Assembly: GCA_019423635.1 (NCBI GenBank) | Contig: JAHZBA010000005.1 | Span: 9,679-73,678, forward strand | Length of the DNA: 64,000 nt | Reading direction: 5' to 3' | Source: Clostridiales bacterium | GTDB taxonomy: Bacteria > Bacillota > Clostridia > Oscillospirales > Oscillospiraceae | In this document: piece by piece, positions 25,109 to 35,137 of the stretch | How positions within the stretch are numbered: position 1 is the first letter of the stretch | How the letters are laid out: every line of letters starts with the position of its first letter | Made by a program: the position numbers and the translations under genes | Notes under the pieces: model-generated | The model's input: the letters and a program-made list of their open reading frames with translations, nothing else | What the model was told of the DNA's origin: nothing | Database searches by the model: none

Positions 25109-28100
25109 ATGAACAGGAAGAAGAGCGTGTGGAGACGGATGACGGCCTTTGTCCTGGCCGCGGTGATGCTGGCGGGGCTTCTGCCGGCGGCCGTGCCGGA
25201 GGCGGAGGCCGCCGAGTGGATGGAGCCCTATTTGAACCAGGTAGTGGACTGGGGCATCATGCGGGGCAATGCCGCCGGCGATCTGAACCCGGACCGGCGG
25301 ATCACCCGGGCGGAGTTCGTCACCATGGTAAACCGTGCCTTCGGCTATACGGAGGTGGGTCCCAATCCCTTTAACGACGTGCCGGACAGCGCCTGGTATG
25401 CCGAGGACATCTGCATTGCCCACAAGGCGGGCTACTTCAACGGCACCAGCCCCACCACCGCCTCCCCCAGCGCCCTGGTGACCCGGGAGCAGGCGGCGGT
25501 GCTCATCGGCCGGAACCTGCGCCTGCAGGGCGGCAGCGGACTCAACAGCGACTTCACCGACAGCCGGGAGATGGGCGCCTGGAGCCGCGGACTTGTGCAG
25601 GAGGCCGCGGATCTCGGCATCATTCAGGGCTACGCGGACGGCGCCTTCCGTCCCAAAGCCAGCATCACCCGGGGCCAGGTGGCCTGTTTTCTGGTGCGGG
25701 CCCTGGGCTCTTTGATCCATGAGCCCGGCGAGTACAACAACATGGGCGTGTACGGCAACCTCACCATCAACAGCCCCGGCGTGACGCTGCGGGGCGCTCT
25801 CATTACCGGCAACCTCTACCTCACCGGCGGCGTGGGTCTTGGGGACCTGGTGCTGGAGAACGTGGAGGTCCAGGGCAAGATCATCATTGCCGGCGGCGGC
25901 GAGGCCCAGGCGGGCGAGAACAGCATTCTCCTGCGCAACGTGAAGGCGGACACCATGGAAGTGGACAGCATGGCCGACCAGTTCGTCACCATCCGCTCGG
26001 AGGGCCTGACGGACATCGGCACCACCAACGTGCGCACCCAGGCCTACCTGGAGGATGTGACCACCGACGATCTGGGCCTGCGGAAGATCAACTTTGACGC
26101 CGCGGGCGGCGCCCGGCTGGATCTGGCGGGCAACATCAAGGAGTTCACCAACCTGACGCCGGACTCCACCATCAACCTGGCCCAGGGCATCATCCAGAAG
26201 GTGACCGTGGACGAAAAGGCCACCAATGCCACGGTGAATATCGACGCCACCACCAGCGTGAAGGAGATCAACCTGGACGTGGGGTCCACCATCGCCGGCA
26301 GCGGCGACATTGAGCATATGAATGTGGACGCCGCGGGCACCACCAGCTCCATTCTGCCGGACACCATCTTTGTCCGGCCCGGCATCAACTCCAACATCAA
26401 GGGCCAGCAGATGGATTCCGCCGCGGCGGCGGAGTCCTCCGAGGACCCCCGCCTGCTGACGGGCTATCCGGCCGTACGGAACGTGGCCTCCCGCAGCGCC
26501 ACGGCGGTGTTCAGCACCAATAAGGCCGGCACCCTCTACTGGGGCCTCAGCGCCCTGGCGGACGGCTCTCTGGGGGAGGAGGATCTGACCTCCACCTCCA
26601 CCACGGCCAACCCCAAGGTGATCCGCAGGGGCACCGTCAACGTCACCGCCGGCAAGACCGAGGTGACGGCGGCCCTGACCGGACTGACCATCGACGGGTC
26701 CTACTATGTCTCGGCCCTGCTCCAGGACAACCGGGGCCAGCGCAGCGCCGTGAAGGTCACCGCCTTCGTGACCCCGGACGACACCACCCCGGCCTTTGTC
26801 ACCGGCTATCCCACGGCCATTCTGGCGGAGAACGACGACGGCGAGCAGATCATTCAGTCCCGGGTCATGGCCAACAAGACCTGCCGGCTCTACTACGCGC
26901 TGATGCCCAACAACTCCACCGCCCCCACCGCCGCCGACTTCAAGGCCAACTCCCTCAGCGGCAACCTGGGCTACGGCGTGGTGGATCTCCGGAAGAACGT
27001 GCCCTGGCTGATTCCTCAGGTGAACTCCGCCCACCTCCGGGAGGAGACGGACTATGATCTGTACCTGTGGCTCACCGACGTGGACGGCGCCCGGAGCTCC
27101 GCGGTGCGGAAGATCGACGTCCGGACCCTGGACAAGACGCCGCCGGTGATCCTGGACCTGGAGTCCGTGGACGCCACGGCCACCAGCGTGTCCATGCGGG
27201 TGACCATGAACGAGCCCGGCACGCTGTACTGGGCCGTGGTGAAGGAGGGCGCCCAGTTCTACCGCCAGGACGCCAGCGAGACGGACCCCCTGCCCAACAC
27301 CGAGACGGCCAAGATGCAGATTGAGACGGGCCTGGGCGCCCTGCGCAAGGGCAGCGTCAACATCGGCCAGGCGGACACCCCTGTCAGCTTTAGCGTCTCC
27401 GGCCTTGCGGCCCAGACGGGGTACGACCTGTACTTCGTGGCCAAGGACCGCTCCGGCAACTACTGCGTCTTCCCCTCCGACAACCCCAAGGACGATCTGG
27501 TGCCCCCCATGCAGATCCGGACGCTGGACGGCCTGGCTCCCACGGTGAAGCAGGAGTTCAGCCCCGACGGCGAGACCCTGACGCCCAACGCCGACAACTC
27601 CATCCTCCTGGTCTTCTCCGAGCGGGTGCTGGGCGTGCAGGACGTCAACGGCAAGAAGGTGACCAGCAACTTCCTGGAGCTCTATGACCAGGTGGTGACC
27701 GCAAGCAGCGTGGGCAAGGGTGAAAAGGAGGCCAAGGACGCCCTGGCCAACGCCCTGGCCGCCCACATCAAGCTCTGGCGGGTGGACAGCAAGGGCACCG
27801 TCAACCCCGATCCCCGGACCTCCGCCAACGAGAACACGGCCAATCTGGACTGGATTGTGGACTTCCGCAAGGCCCGGGTGGAGATGGACAGCTCCGGCAG
27901 CGGAGAGATGATCCTCACCCTGCCCTACAATGAGAATCTGGTGGACAGCGGCCTGAATCTGGCCAGCGGCGCCACGTACTACTTCACCCTCACCGGCATT
28001 GAGGACATGTCCAACAACAAGATGGAGGGCGTCCGGGGCATCACCACCCTGCCCCGGTTCAAGACCCTCTCCGCCACGGTGAATCTGGACATCGGCAACA

Positions 28101-30262
28101 CCATGAATATCGGGACCACAGGCGACGGCGTGGGCGGGGGCAAGATCGCGGATCTGAGCTTCACCCTGACGCCCACCGGAACCTCCAGCGTGGAGTCCGG
28201 GACGCTGTGGGATATGCTGCTGTGGACGGACACGGCCATGGCCTATGAGCTCTACTCCCGGACCGAGACCGGCCCGGATACCTGGAGCGAATGGAAACTG
28301 GAGGGCACCGTCTCCGTGGACCCCTCTGGCGGCCAGGGCGGCAAGACCTATGTGAGCCTGATGAATTCTCAGAGTCTCCGGAACACACAGAACAAGTTTG
28401 AATCCTTGAACAAGCTGACCGAGGTGACGGAGTTCGCTGTCCATGTGACCCGGGTGGGTTCCAGCGAGGACCGCACGTCCTGGAATGTGCGGATCGGCAT
28501 GGGGGCCACTGTGGTGGCAGGTCCCTTCTCCGCCCTGCGGATCACCAGCCCGACGGTGGCCGGTGACCAGAGCAACCTGGACGCCGGCAAGAAGGCCGGG
28601 GCAGAGTCCATCGGCATCCCGGACCCCTTTGACATGATTATCCCCATTGACGACAGCAAGCCGCCGGTGTTTCAGCCGAAGTCCTATCCCCAAGTGGAGC
28701 CGGGCGACATCAGTGCCACTCTGCGGGTAATGCTGGACCGGGACGGCTCCGTGTTCTACGCGGTGGCCCCGGTGACCAGCGACGCCAACCGGACGGGAAC
28801 CAGCACCAACTATAACTGTCCGGCCACCCCCAATGGATTGGATGGCAAAATTCCGGCGTTGGGGACGATTCCGGAGGTGAATCCCACGGCGAAGGCAGGG
28901 AGTGCTTATGATGACTCTCCCGCTTATCAGGATGCCCATGAAGGTTTGCCGGTGTCGATTCCCTATGTGACGGATGTGACTGGCGGAATCAATGACATTC
29001 CCGGCGTGATCTCCGGAAACAGCAAAGGGAAGTACCCCAATGGCCTGACGGGAAAGATGATGCAGGAACTCCAGATTGAGGGTTTGACGGCAAACACCAC
29101 CTACATTCTGTACATCGTCACCCAGGGAAAATCCCCCATCTACTCCGAAAACGTGCTGGCATATCAGTTCACCACTCTGGATGCCCTGCTGCCCAAGATC
29201 GACATTACCCGCAACAGCAGCACCAGCGCCACGGTTCAGGTGAACAGAAGCTCGGAGCTGAGCTATGCGTTGGTGCCCACCAACACACTGACCAAGGACC
29301 GGGGTTCCCCCTTTGCCGCAGATTTTACAGGCGATCTGGTAAACGACAAGTGGACAGCGGATGTACAGAAGCAGTATCCAAACGTCAAAACTCTGTTGGA
29401 TGCCATGCTTACCGGCTGCTACAGCGGCAGAACTTATCTGGGCTCCGTCTATGATATCTATGGCAACGATGAACAGAAGAGCCACTATGCGGATCTGATC
29501 AGTCAGGCGGAGTCGGGCGGTGTCACGGATGTGGCGATGACAGACCGGGATGTGCCGGTGACGGTAGCGCCCGGAGCAGCGTCCGGCCGGCTGAATCTGA
29601 GCCCTATGACGGGTATGAAGGGCACCGACTGGTATACGCTGCTGGTGGCGGGCCGCACAGTCAACGGCTCCGGTTACGCATTCCGGGCCTCCCGCTCCTA
29701 TTTCAACGCCAGTCAGACCCTCCTCAGTGTGACAGACTGTACGCTGTCCGCCACGTCGGACACTGTGGGAGCCGCAATTCCAACCTGTAGCGGAAAGCTG
29801 AGAATCAACTTCAGCGACAGCCTGCACTATCGGGTCAGAGATTTGAACACCGGTGAAGAGAAGCGGTATCCGCTGGATAGCTGTATGCTTGCAACCGGGA
29901 CGCACACCGGAGACAACAATGTCTCTCTTCCTAACGACACAAGCACTCCCAAGACACCCGGCGGGTATGTCAATATTGGCAGCGTTATGTCAATCTCTCC
30001 CCTTGGGACCGGGTCGATTACGCTGCAGGACAAAGATGTCCATGACAAGCCGGTTGGGCAGCTTCTGAATTTTACCGTAGACAAGGTCCGGGCGGGCAGT
30101 ACAATCTTCTTCCAGATGAATCTCTGCGGTGCCAGCCACAACGTGCGGGAGAACACGACGCTGACAGTTACCATCAACTATACGCCGCCGTCCAAGGACG
30201 CACCGGCGGGGACGGACGGCGTCTGGACTGCGGATGTGACGCCCACTGTCTGGAAGAGCTGA
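25109..30262 (+). CDS. Giant S-layer-homology surface protein (N-terminal SLH domains)
   Basis: 1717 residues. A signal peptide (about 1-34, RMTAFVLAAVMLAGLLPAAV, cleavage near AEA-AEW) is followed by three SLH domains (about 36-200; ITRAEFVTMVNRAFGYTE, VTREQAAVLIGR, ITRGQVACFLVR) that bind wall polymers. Next is a beta-helix-like stretch (about 205-420) with Asn/Asp-ended turns, then repeated fibronectin/Ig-like modules with YWGL, YVSA or YLW strands up to the C-terminus. Codon use is strongly G/C-ended up to about 28830 and clearly more relaxed after it. The start is ATG 25109, with AAGGAG 6 bases upstream; an ATG at 25088 overlapping the pilZ stop is less likely. It may form part of an S-layer or adhesive coat. 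Confidence 0.85.
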   Translation: MNRKKSVWRRMTAFVLAAVMLAGLLPAAVPEAEAAEWMEPYLNQVVDWGIMRGNAAGDLNPDRRITRAEFVTMVNRAFGYTEVGPNPFNDVPDSAWYAEDICIAHKAGYFNGTSPTTASPSALVTREQAAVLIGRNLRLQGGSGLNSDFTDSREMGAWSRGLVQEAADLGIIQGYADGAFRPKASITRGQVACFLVRALGSLIHEPGEYNNMGVYGNLTINSPGVTLRGALITGNLYLTGGVGLGDLVLENVEVQGKIIIAGGGEAQAGENSILLRNVKADTMEVDSMADQFVTIRSEGLTDIGTTNVRTQAYLEDVTTDDLGLRKINFDAAGGARLDLAGNIKEFTNLTPDSTINLAQGIIQKVTVDEKATNATVNIDATTSVKEINLDVGSTIAGSGDIEHMNVDAAGTTSSILPDTIFVRPGINSNIKGQQMDSAAAAESSEDPRLLTGYPAVRNVASRSATAVFSTNKAGTLYWGLSALADGSLGEEDLTSTSTTANPKVIRRGTVNVTAGKTEVTAALTGLTIDGSYYVSALLQDNRGQRSAVKVTAFVTPDDTTPAFVTGYPTAILAENDDGEQIIQSRVMANKTCRLYYALMPNNSTAPTAADFKANSLSGNLGYGVVDLRKNVPWLIPQVNSAHLREETDYDLYLWLTDVDGARSSAVRKIDVRTLDKTPPVILDLESVDATATSVSMRVTMNEPGTLYWAVVKEGAQFYRQDASETDPLPNTETAKMQIETGLGALRKGSVNIGQADTPVSFSVSGLAAQTGYDLYFVAKDRSGNYCVFPSDNPKDDLVPPMQIRTLDGLAPTVKQEFSPDGETLTPNADNSILLVFSERVLGVQDVNGKKVTSNFLELYDQVVTASSVGKGEKEAKDALANALAAHIKLWRVDSKGTVNPDPRTSANENTANLDWIVDFRKARVEMDSSGSGEMILTLPYNENLVDSGLNLASGATYYFTLTGIEDMSNNKMEGVRGITTLPRFKTLSATVNLDIGNTMNIGTTGDGVGGGKIADLSFTLTPTGTSSVESGTLWDMLLWTDTAMAYELYSRTETGPDTWSEWKLEGTVSVDPSGGQGGKTYVSLMNSQSLRNTQNKFESLNKLTEVTEFAVHVTRVGSSEDRTSWNVRIGMGATVVAGPFSALRITSPTVAGDQSNLDAGKKAGAESIGIPDPFDMIIPIDDSKPPVFQPKSYPQVEPGDISATLRVMLDRDGSVFYAVAPVTSDANRTGTSTNYNCPATPNGLDGKIPALGTIPEVNPTAKAGSAYDDSPAYQDAHEGLPVSIPYVTDVTGGINDIPGVISGNSKGKYPNGLTGKMMQELQIEGLTANTTYILYIVTQGKSPIYSENVLAYQFTTLDALLPKIDITRNSSTSATVQVNRSSELSYALVPTNTLTKDRGSPFAADFTGDLVNDKWTADVQKQYPNVKTLLDAMLTGCYSGRTYLGSVYDIYGNDEQKSHYADLISQAESGGVTDVAMTDRDVPVTVAPGAASGRLNLSPMTGMKGTDWYTLLVAGRTVNGSGYAFRASRSYFNASQTLLSVTDCTLSATSDTVGAAIPTCSGKLRINFSDSLHYRVRDLNTGEEKRYPLDSCMLATGTHTGDNNVSLPNDTSTPKTPGGYVNIGSVMSISPLGTGSITLQDKDVHDKPVGQLLNFTVDKVRAGSTIFFQMNLCGASHNVRENTTLTVTINYTPPSKDAPAGTDGVWTADVTPTVWKS

Positions 30263-30270
30263 CACGCGCC

Positions 30271-30299
30271 GCAGGAGGGCGGAAGATCCGCCCTCCTGC
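30271..30299 (+). terminator. Stem-loop between the two SLH genes (no T-run)
   Basis: A perfect 13-bp stem (GCAGGAGGGCGGA, loop AGA, complement) follows the first SLH gene by 8 bases. No T-run follows, so it is more likely a partial terminator or mRNA-stabilising hairpin that sets the ratio of the two surface proteins. Confidence 0.5.
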
Positions 30300-30326
30300 C
30301 CGCCTGCATGAAAGGAGCGGAACCAC

Positions 30327-33300
30327 ATGAACTGGAAACACCGGGCCGGCGCGCTGCTGCTGGCCCTTGTGACGGCGCTGTCCCTGGTCCTTCCCGCGGC
30401 GGCGGCCGATATCTCCGTGACCGGCGTGACCTTGAGCTCCAAGACACTGACCCTGAAAATGGGCGGCACGGAGACCGGCACCCTCACTGCCACAGTGGAA
30501 CCGGCCAACGCCACGAATCAGAATGTCAGCTGGGACAGCAGTGATGAAACAGTGGCAACGGTGACGAATGGCACAGTGACGGCCAAGAGAGAGGGCATCA
30601 CTCGCATCACCGTGACCACGGAGGATAACAAAAAGACGGACTTCTGTAACGTCACGGTGGCGGCTGCGGACCCGCCGAGAGAACTGACCATGACCATCAC
30701 CGGCGACCAGGAGACCGAGGAGGGCAAGGAGGTGGCACTCCGGCTGGAGCTCTCCGACCGGACCGAGACCGTGCAAAGCGTGACCTGGACCCCTAACAAT
30801 CTGGTCTCCGACAGCACGCTTTCTGGCCACACCGTGGTGGCGAAGTTCCGCAGCGATCAGAAGGGCACCTATGAGGTCCAGGCCACGGTGGTCACCGCGA
30901 AGAACAAGACTGTGACCGGTAAGATCACCATCAAGGTGAATGAAAAGCCGGTGACGCCGCCGGTGGAGACGCCCGCCGTGGGCATCGCCATGAACCAGCG
31001 GTCCCCGGTGTACATCAACCGCAGCGCCGGCACCACCCTCACGGCGGTCACCACCCCCTCCAACGCCACGGACCCGGTGACCTGGGAGATCGTCTCCGGT
31101 GAGAGTGTGGTGAAGCTGGTGCCCAGTACGGAGAACGACCGCGTCTGCGTGGTGGAGGGCCTGACCACCGGCGCCGCCACCGTGATTGCCAAGGCGGGGG
31201 ATGTTCAGACGGCCCCCTTCGTCATCGAGGTCAACGGCCTCGTTCTGGAGCCCACCACCCTGGACCTCTTCGAGGGCGGCGAGCCGGGCACCCTGGTGGC
31301 CAGCCGCTACGGCGCCGCCCGGTCCATGCAGCTGCTCTGGGAGACCCAGAGCGAGCCCATCGCCTCCGTGGTCAACGGCAAGGTCTACCCCAACGGCGTG
31401 GGCACCGCCAAGATCATCGTCTCCGCCGGGGCCAACTACCGCTCGGAGTGCACCGTCACCGTGAAGGAGAACGTGGCGGGCATCATCGAGGCCGGCAGCG
31501 TCCAGAACGGCGCGTCCTTCTCATTCTCCGAGGGGAACCTTCTCAGCGACCTGCGCAGCCGCTGTACCAGCATGACCAGTCAGTCGCTGCGGCTGGTGCG
31601 GGGACTGGCGGTCTCCCCCAGCCAGGGCATCTTACATTACAAATATAACTCCACGGAGTTCCAGGGCCAGGGCGTGGGCAGCGAGCCCTACTACCTCACC
31701 CAGCCCTCCTCCAGCAACCCCCAGCGGCTGCTGACGGACGTCACCTTTGTCCCCGCCGTCGGCTTCACCGGCAATGCCGATATCAGCTACACCGGCGAGA
31801 GCACCGAGGGCAAAAACTTCAACGGCACCATCCGTGTCAACGTGAAGAGCACCGGAGATGTGACCTACAGCACCGCCACCAATCTGCCGGTGACCTTCGA
31901 GGCGGCGGATTTCACCGCCATCTGCCGGGCCAAGCAGGGCCAGGAGATTAAGTATATCTCCTTCCAGCCCGTCTCCTCCGGCAGGGGGACGCTGTACCGC
32001 AATTACAGCACCACGGCGCAGTACAACCCGCCGGTCACCGCCTCGGATAAGTATTACCGCACCAACAAGCCCCTGCTGGACGAGGTGACCTTCGTCCCCG
32101 CCGAGAATACCACCGGCACGGTGAAGATCCCCTATACCTGTGTCACCACCGGCAATGGCAGCTACAGCGGCACCGTGACGATTTTCGTGGAGGACATGTC
32201 CCTGACGGAGGAGGGGGCGGTGAATTATACCGTGGCCCCCGGACGCACGGTGGACCTGCGGTCGGCGGACTTCAACAGCGCCTGCCGGGAGGTCACGGAG
32301 ACCACGCTGGATTACATCCGCTTCGACAGTCTGCCCGACTCCTCTCAGGGGACGCTGTACTTCAACTACCGCAATGCCTCCAGCACCGGCAGCCGGGTCA
32401 CCTCCGGCACCAAGTACTACCGCACCGGCTCCTCCCAGATCTCCGACATCACCTTCGTGCCCGCCGGCGGCTATACCGGCTCCGTGTCTGTGCCCTTCAC
32501 CGGGTACAACACCAAGGGCGACAGCTTCAGCGCCCACATGGTGATCCGGGTCACGGAGTCCGGCGGGACCGTGCGCTACTCCATCCAGGAGAATGATACG
32601 GTGACCTTCGACGAGCGGGACTTCAACGAGGCGTTTCGAAGCATGACGGGAGAGCCCCTGGAATATGTTACCTTTGACCTGCCCGCCTCCCGGGAGGGAA
32701 AGCTGTACCGGAATTACCGCAGCAGCAGCTCCAGCGGCAGCAGCGTCAGCTCCTCCACAAGGCTCTACTACGACGGCCGGCCGAACATCTCCGATGTCAC
32801 CTTCGTGCCTGCCAGCGGCTTTACCGGCACGGTGTCCTTCACCTACCGGGGCTATGACGAGGACGGAGACCGGACCAACGGCACCGTGGAGATCACCGTC
32901 GGCGGCACCGGGAGCAGCACGATTTATTACAGCGGCGTCAATACCCAGTCCATCGCCCTGCGGCTGACGGATTTTCAGTCGGCCTGCACCTCCGTACTGG
33001 GTGGGACGCTTTCCTACATCCGCTTCAGCAGCCTGCCCGGCGCCGGCGTGGGACAGCTGCGGCAGGACACCGGGTCCTATGTCTCCACCGGCACCAGCTA
33101 TTACGCCGGCACCAGTCCCTCCATCAGCCAGCTGTCCTTCCTTCCCAGCACCAGCTACCAGGGGATTGTGAGTATTCCCTATACCGGCTGGGATACCCAG
33201 GGCAGGAGCTTCAACGGCAATATTGAGATCGTTGTGAGCGGAGGCTATACGGCCTCGTCCACCTTCACGGATCTGGGGGGCTACTCATCGGAGTTTGTCA

Positions 33301-33806
33301 ACGCCATTGAGTACCTCAACCGCGCCGGCGTGGTCAACGGATACGGCGACGGGCGCTTCGGCCCCGGCCGGCCGGTGAGCCGCGGGGAGTTCGCCCTGAT
33401 GGTGTGCCGGGCCTTCAACCTCAATACCGGCAGCACCTCCAGCTTCCCGGACGTGCCGGCAAACAGCGCCTATGCCTGGGCGGTGGCCACGGCCAGGGAC
33501 CTGGGAATTGCCCAGGGCAGCAACGGCATGTACAGCCCCAACAGCTCCATCACCCGGCAGGCGGCCATGACCATGATCTGCCGTGCCATGCGCGCCGCCG
33601 GACAGAGCGTGCCCAATGTCTCTGTCAGCTCGCTGTCGTCCTATCAGGATTTCAGCCAGCTCTCGGACTACGCCCGGGCGTCGGTTGCGTCTCTGGTTCA
33701 GATGGGCGCGGTGCAGGGGGATGCCTCCAGACGGCTGAATCCCACCCAGAGCATCACCCGGGCCCAGATGGCCGTCATCTTGTACCGCGTGCTCACCAGG
33801 GGCTGA
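30327..33806 (+). CDS. SLH surface protein with BIG2 domain and five tandem repeats
   Basis: 1159 residues. Signal peptide 1-27 (AGALLLALVTALSLVLPAAA). An Ig-like BIG2 domain covers about 28-112 (VTLSSKTLTLKMGGTETGTL, WDSSDETVATV), with further Ig-like units up to about 380. Five tandem repeats of about 115 residues start near 382, 508, 623, 744 and 861; each has a DF-x-AC helix, an L-x-Y[IV]-x-F strand, G-x-L-Y-x-NY, and [DL][IV][TS]F[VL]P followed by G-x-[VI]-x-[IV]-[PS][YF]. Three C-terminal SLH domains (about 972-1155) anchor it to the wall, the opposite end from its neighbour. A pilZ gene follows. Length and repeats suggest a rod-like surface fibre or adhesin. Confidence 0.85.
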   Translation: MNWKHRAGALLLALVTALSLVLPAAAADISVTGVTLSSKTLTLKMGGTETGTLTATVEPANATNQNVSWDSSDETVATVTNGTVTAKREGITRITVTTEDNKKTDFCNVTVAAADPPRELTMTITGDQETEEGKEVALRLELSDRTETVQSVTWTPNNLVSDSTLSGHTVVAKFRSDQKGTYEVQATVVTAKNKTVTGKITIKVNEKPVTPPVETPAVGIAMNQRSPVYINRSAGTTLTAVTTPSNATDPVTWEIVSGESVVKLVPSTENDRVCVVEGLTTGAATVIAKAGDVQTAPFVIEVNGLVLEPTTLDLFEGGEPGTLVASRYGAARSMQLLWETQSEPIASVVNGKVYPNGVGTAKIIVSAGANYRSECTVTVKENVAGIIEAGSVQNGASFSFSEGNLLSDLRSRCTSMTSQSLRLVRGLAVSPSQGILHYKYNSTEFQGQGVGSEPYYLTQPSSSNPQRLLTDVTFVPAVGFTGNADISYTGESTEGKNFNGTIRVNVKSTGDVTYSTATNLPVTFEAADFTAICRAKQGQEIKYISFQPVSSGRGTLYRNYSTTAQYNPPVTASDKYYRTNKPLLDEVTFVPAENTTGTVKIPYTCVTTGNGSYSGTVTIFVEDMSLTEEGAVNYTVAPGRTVDLRSADFNSACREVTETTLDYIRFDSLPDSSQGTLYFNYRNASSTGSRVTSGTKYYRTGSSQISDITFVPAGGYTGSVSVPFTGYNTKGDSFSAHMVIRVTESGGTVRYSIQENDTVTFDERDFNEAFRSMTGEPLEYVTFDLPASREGKLYRNYRSSSSSGSSVSSSTRLYYDGRPNISDVTFVPASGFTGTVSFTYRGYDEDGDRTNGTVEITVGGTGSSTIYYSGVNTQSIALRLTDFQSACTSVLGGTLSYIRFSSLPGAGVGQLRQDTGSYVSTGTSYYAGTSPSISQLSFLPSTSYQGIVSIPYTGWDTQGRSFNGNIEIVVSGGYTASSTFTDLGGYSSEFVNAIEYLNRAGVVNGYGDGRFGPGRPVSRGEFALMVCRAFNLNTGSTSSFPDVPANSAYAWAVATARDLGIAQGSNGMYSPNSSITRQAAMTMICRAMRAAGQSVPNVSVSSLSSYQDFSQLSDYARASVASLVQMGAVQGDASRRLNPTQSITRAQMAVILYRVLTRG

Positions 33807-33900
33807 TGAGAGCGGCCGGACGGCGTATGTTTTCAGATTTGATGACCGAGACAGGATCAGACATGCCAACGATAAGCTGAGAAGAGAAGGAGAGAGGACC

Positions 33901-34665
33901 ATGTGGGAGTTCCTGAAAAAGAGGAGAGAGATGCTCCGGGAGGAAATCCGGGAGGAGGTCCGGGAGGAGCTTCGTGAGGAACTCGGGCTCCAGGAAGATC
34001 CCCCTGAGGAGGAACCGGAGGAGCCGGCAGCAGACCCCACCGCAGAGCTCGATTCCGGAATGCTGGTGGAAGTGCTGACCATGGATAACCACCTGATCTT
34101 CGTGGGAACACTGGAGATTCTGGACCGGGGCGTCGTCCAGATCCGGGAGGAGACCGGGCAGGCTGTGCCGCGGGTGGAGTATAACCTGAAGGTGAAGCTG
34201 CGGGCCTTCCGGCAGAGCGAGTGGGTGATTGCCCTCTTTGGCTATGTCTGCGGCAGCAGCCCGGAGTTCTGGCGGGTAGACCGGTTGGAGGCGCTGCAAA
34301 CCCAGGAGAAGCGGAACTTCTTCCGGCAGAATATCCGCATGGAGGCCCAGGTCCGGGCCCTGCAGGACAGCCGGACGCGGCCCTGCCGGGTGCTGGACGT
34401 CAGCGCCGGCGGCGCGCTGATCCGCTGCCAGGAGGTGTTTCGGGAGGGCCAGCTGGTTCGCCTGAGCGGTGTGCGCCTTCTGGAAGAGGAGGACCCGTTC
34501 AACTTCACCTGCCGGGTGCAGCGGGTCATTCCGGACGGAACCTATACCAATTACGGCTGCCAGTTTGAACAGATGACGACCAAGGACGAGGACCGGCTGA
34601 TGCGGGTGATCCTGGTTCTCCAGCGCAAGGCCCTGCAGGCCCGCCGGGGCGGCGATCTGGTGTAA
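33901..34665 (+). CDS. Second PilZ-domain protein with N-terminal coiled coil
   Basis: 254 residues. The N-terminus is a charged heptad-like helix (REEIREEVREELREEL, about 13-28) and an acidic Pro/Glu linker to about 50. A YcgR-like N-terminal beta domain follows, then PilZ with FRQNIR (near 142-147) and DVSAGG (near 164-169), so both c-di-GMP motifs are present. Ribosome site GGAGAGAGG. It closes the + strand block that starts with the YlqG-like gene. It may report c-di-GMP to the motor or to surface-protein export; the coiled coil suggests self-association or a partner. Confidence 0.85.
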   Translation: MWEFLKKRREMLREEIREEVREELREELGLQEDPPEEEPEEPAADPTAELDSGMLVEVLTMDNHLIFVGTLEILDRGVVQIREETGQAVPRVEYNLKVKLRAFRQSEWVIALFGYVCGSSPEFWRVDRLEALQTQEKRNFFRQNIRMEAQVRALQDSRTRPCRVLDVSAGGALIRCQEVFREGQLVRLSGVRLLEEEDPFNFTCRVQRVIPDGTYTNYGCQFEQMTTKDEDRLMRVILVLQRKALQARRGGDLV

Positions 34666-34827
34666 TCCGGATTTTCCGGGAGCATGTGCAGGCCGCGTGT
34701 TCTGTTCGCGGCGAATGCCGTGTCTTCCAGAATCCATGTGAATTATGGAGAGCTTCGCGCGCCCGTCTTTGCCGGCGCCGCCGAAGCGCCTGAACGGAGC
34801 CCCCATCAGGAGGATTTCACAGCGAAA

Positions 34828-34871
34828 GGCAGCTGCATGACGATTTTGCGTCGTGCGGCTGCCTTTTTTTG
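34828..34871 (+). terminator. Rho-independent terminator of the PilZ-SLH operon
   Basis: GGCAGC-TGCATGACG pairs with CGTCGTGCG-GCTGCC around ATTTTG, followed directly by seven T. It lies 163 bases after the second pilZ stop. Confidence 0.85.
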
Positions 34872-35137
34872 TCGAGATCCGGGACACGATCACACGTCCC
34901 GATGAACGGATCATGCGCATCTGTCCGCGGGGGATCTCCCGCTCCGCCGGGCCGATGCCCTTCCGACAGGCGATCCGCCCGGCGCAGGGGCAGACCCTGG
35001 TGAAGCCTGGCACCTGTTTGGCGCCGCCCAGGCAGGAGGCCGGTGCGGCCGGTACCGGGCGGGCAGAGCAGTTCCATCATCCAGGCCTTTCGCGGCGTTG
35101 TGTTCGGCGCCGTCAGCGGCGGCTGACATGCACCGGC
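34872..35137. other. Gene-free stretch downstream of the SLH block
   Basis: Together with 34666-34827 this makes 472 bases without a convincing gene. A minus-strand frame (near 34900-35080) has several Cys and Arg residues in two alternative frames, but no ribosome site or recognised family; it may be a decayed gene. No repeat or promoter was identified. Confidence 0.4.

Noticed and set aside
24764..29905. A 1713-codon open frame on the - strand opposite the SLH gene
   Set aside because: Same reasoning: it is the shadow of the SLH gene with its signal peptide, SLH motifs and ribosome site on the + strand.
34900..35080. Minus-strand Cys/Arg-rich frame downstream of the SLH block
   Set aside because: Two overlapping frames both look partly plausible, neither has a ribosome site or recognised family; at most a decayed gene.
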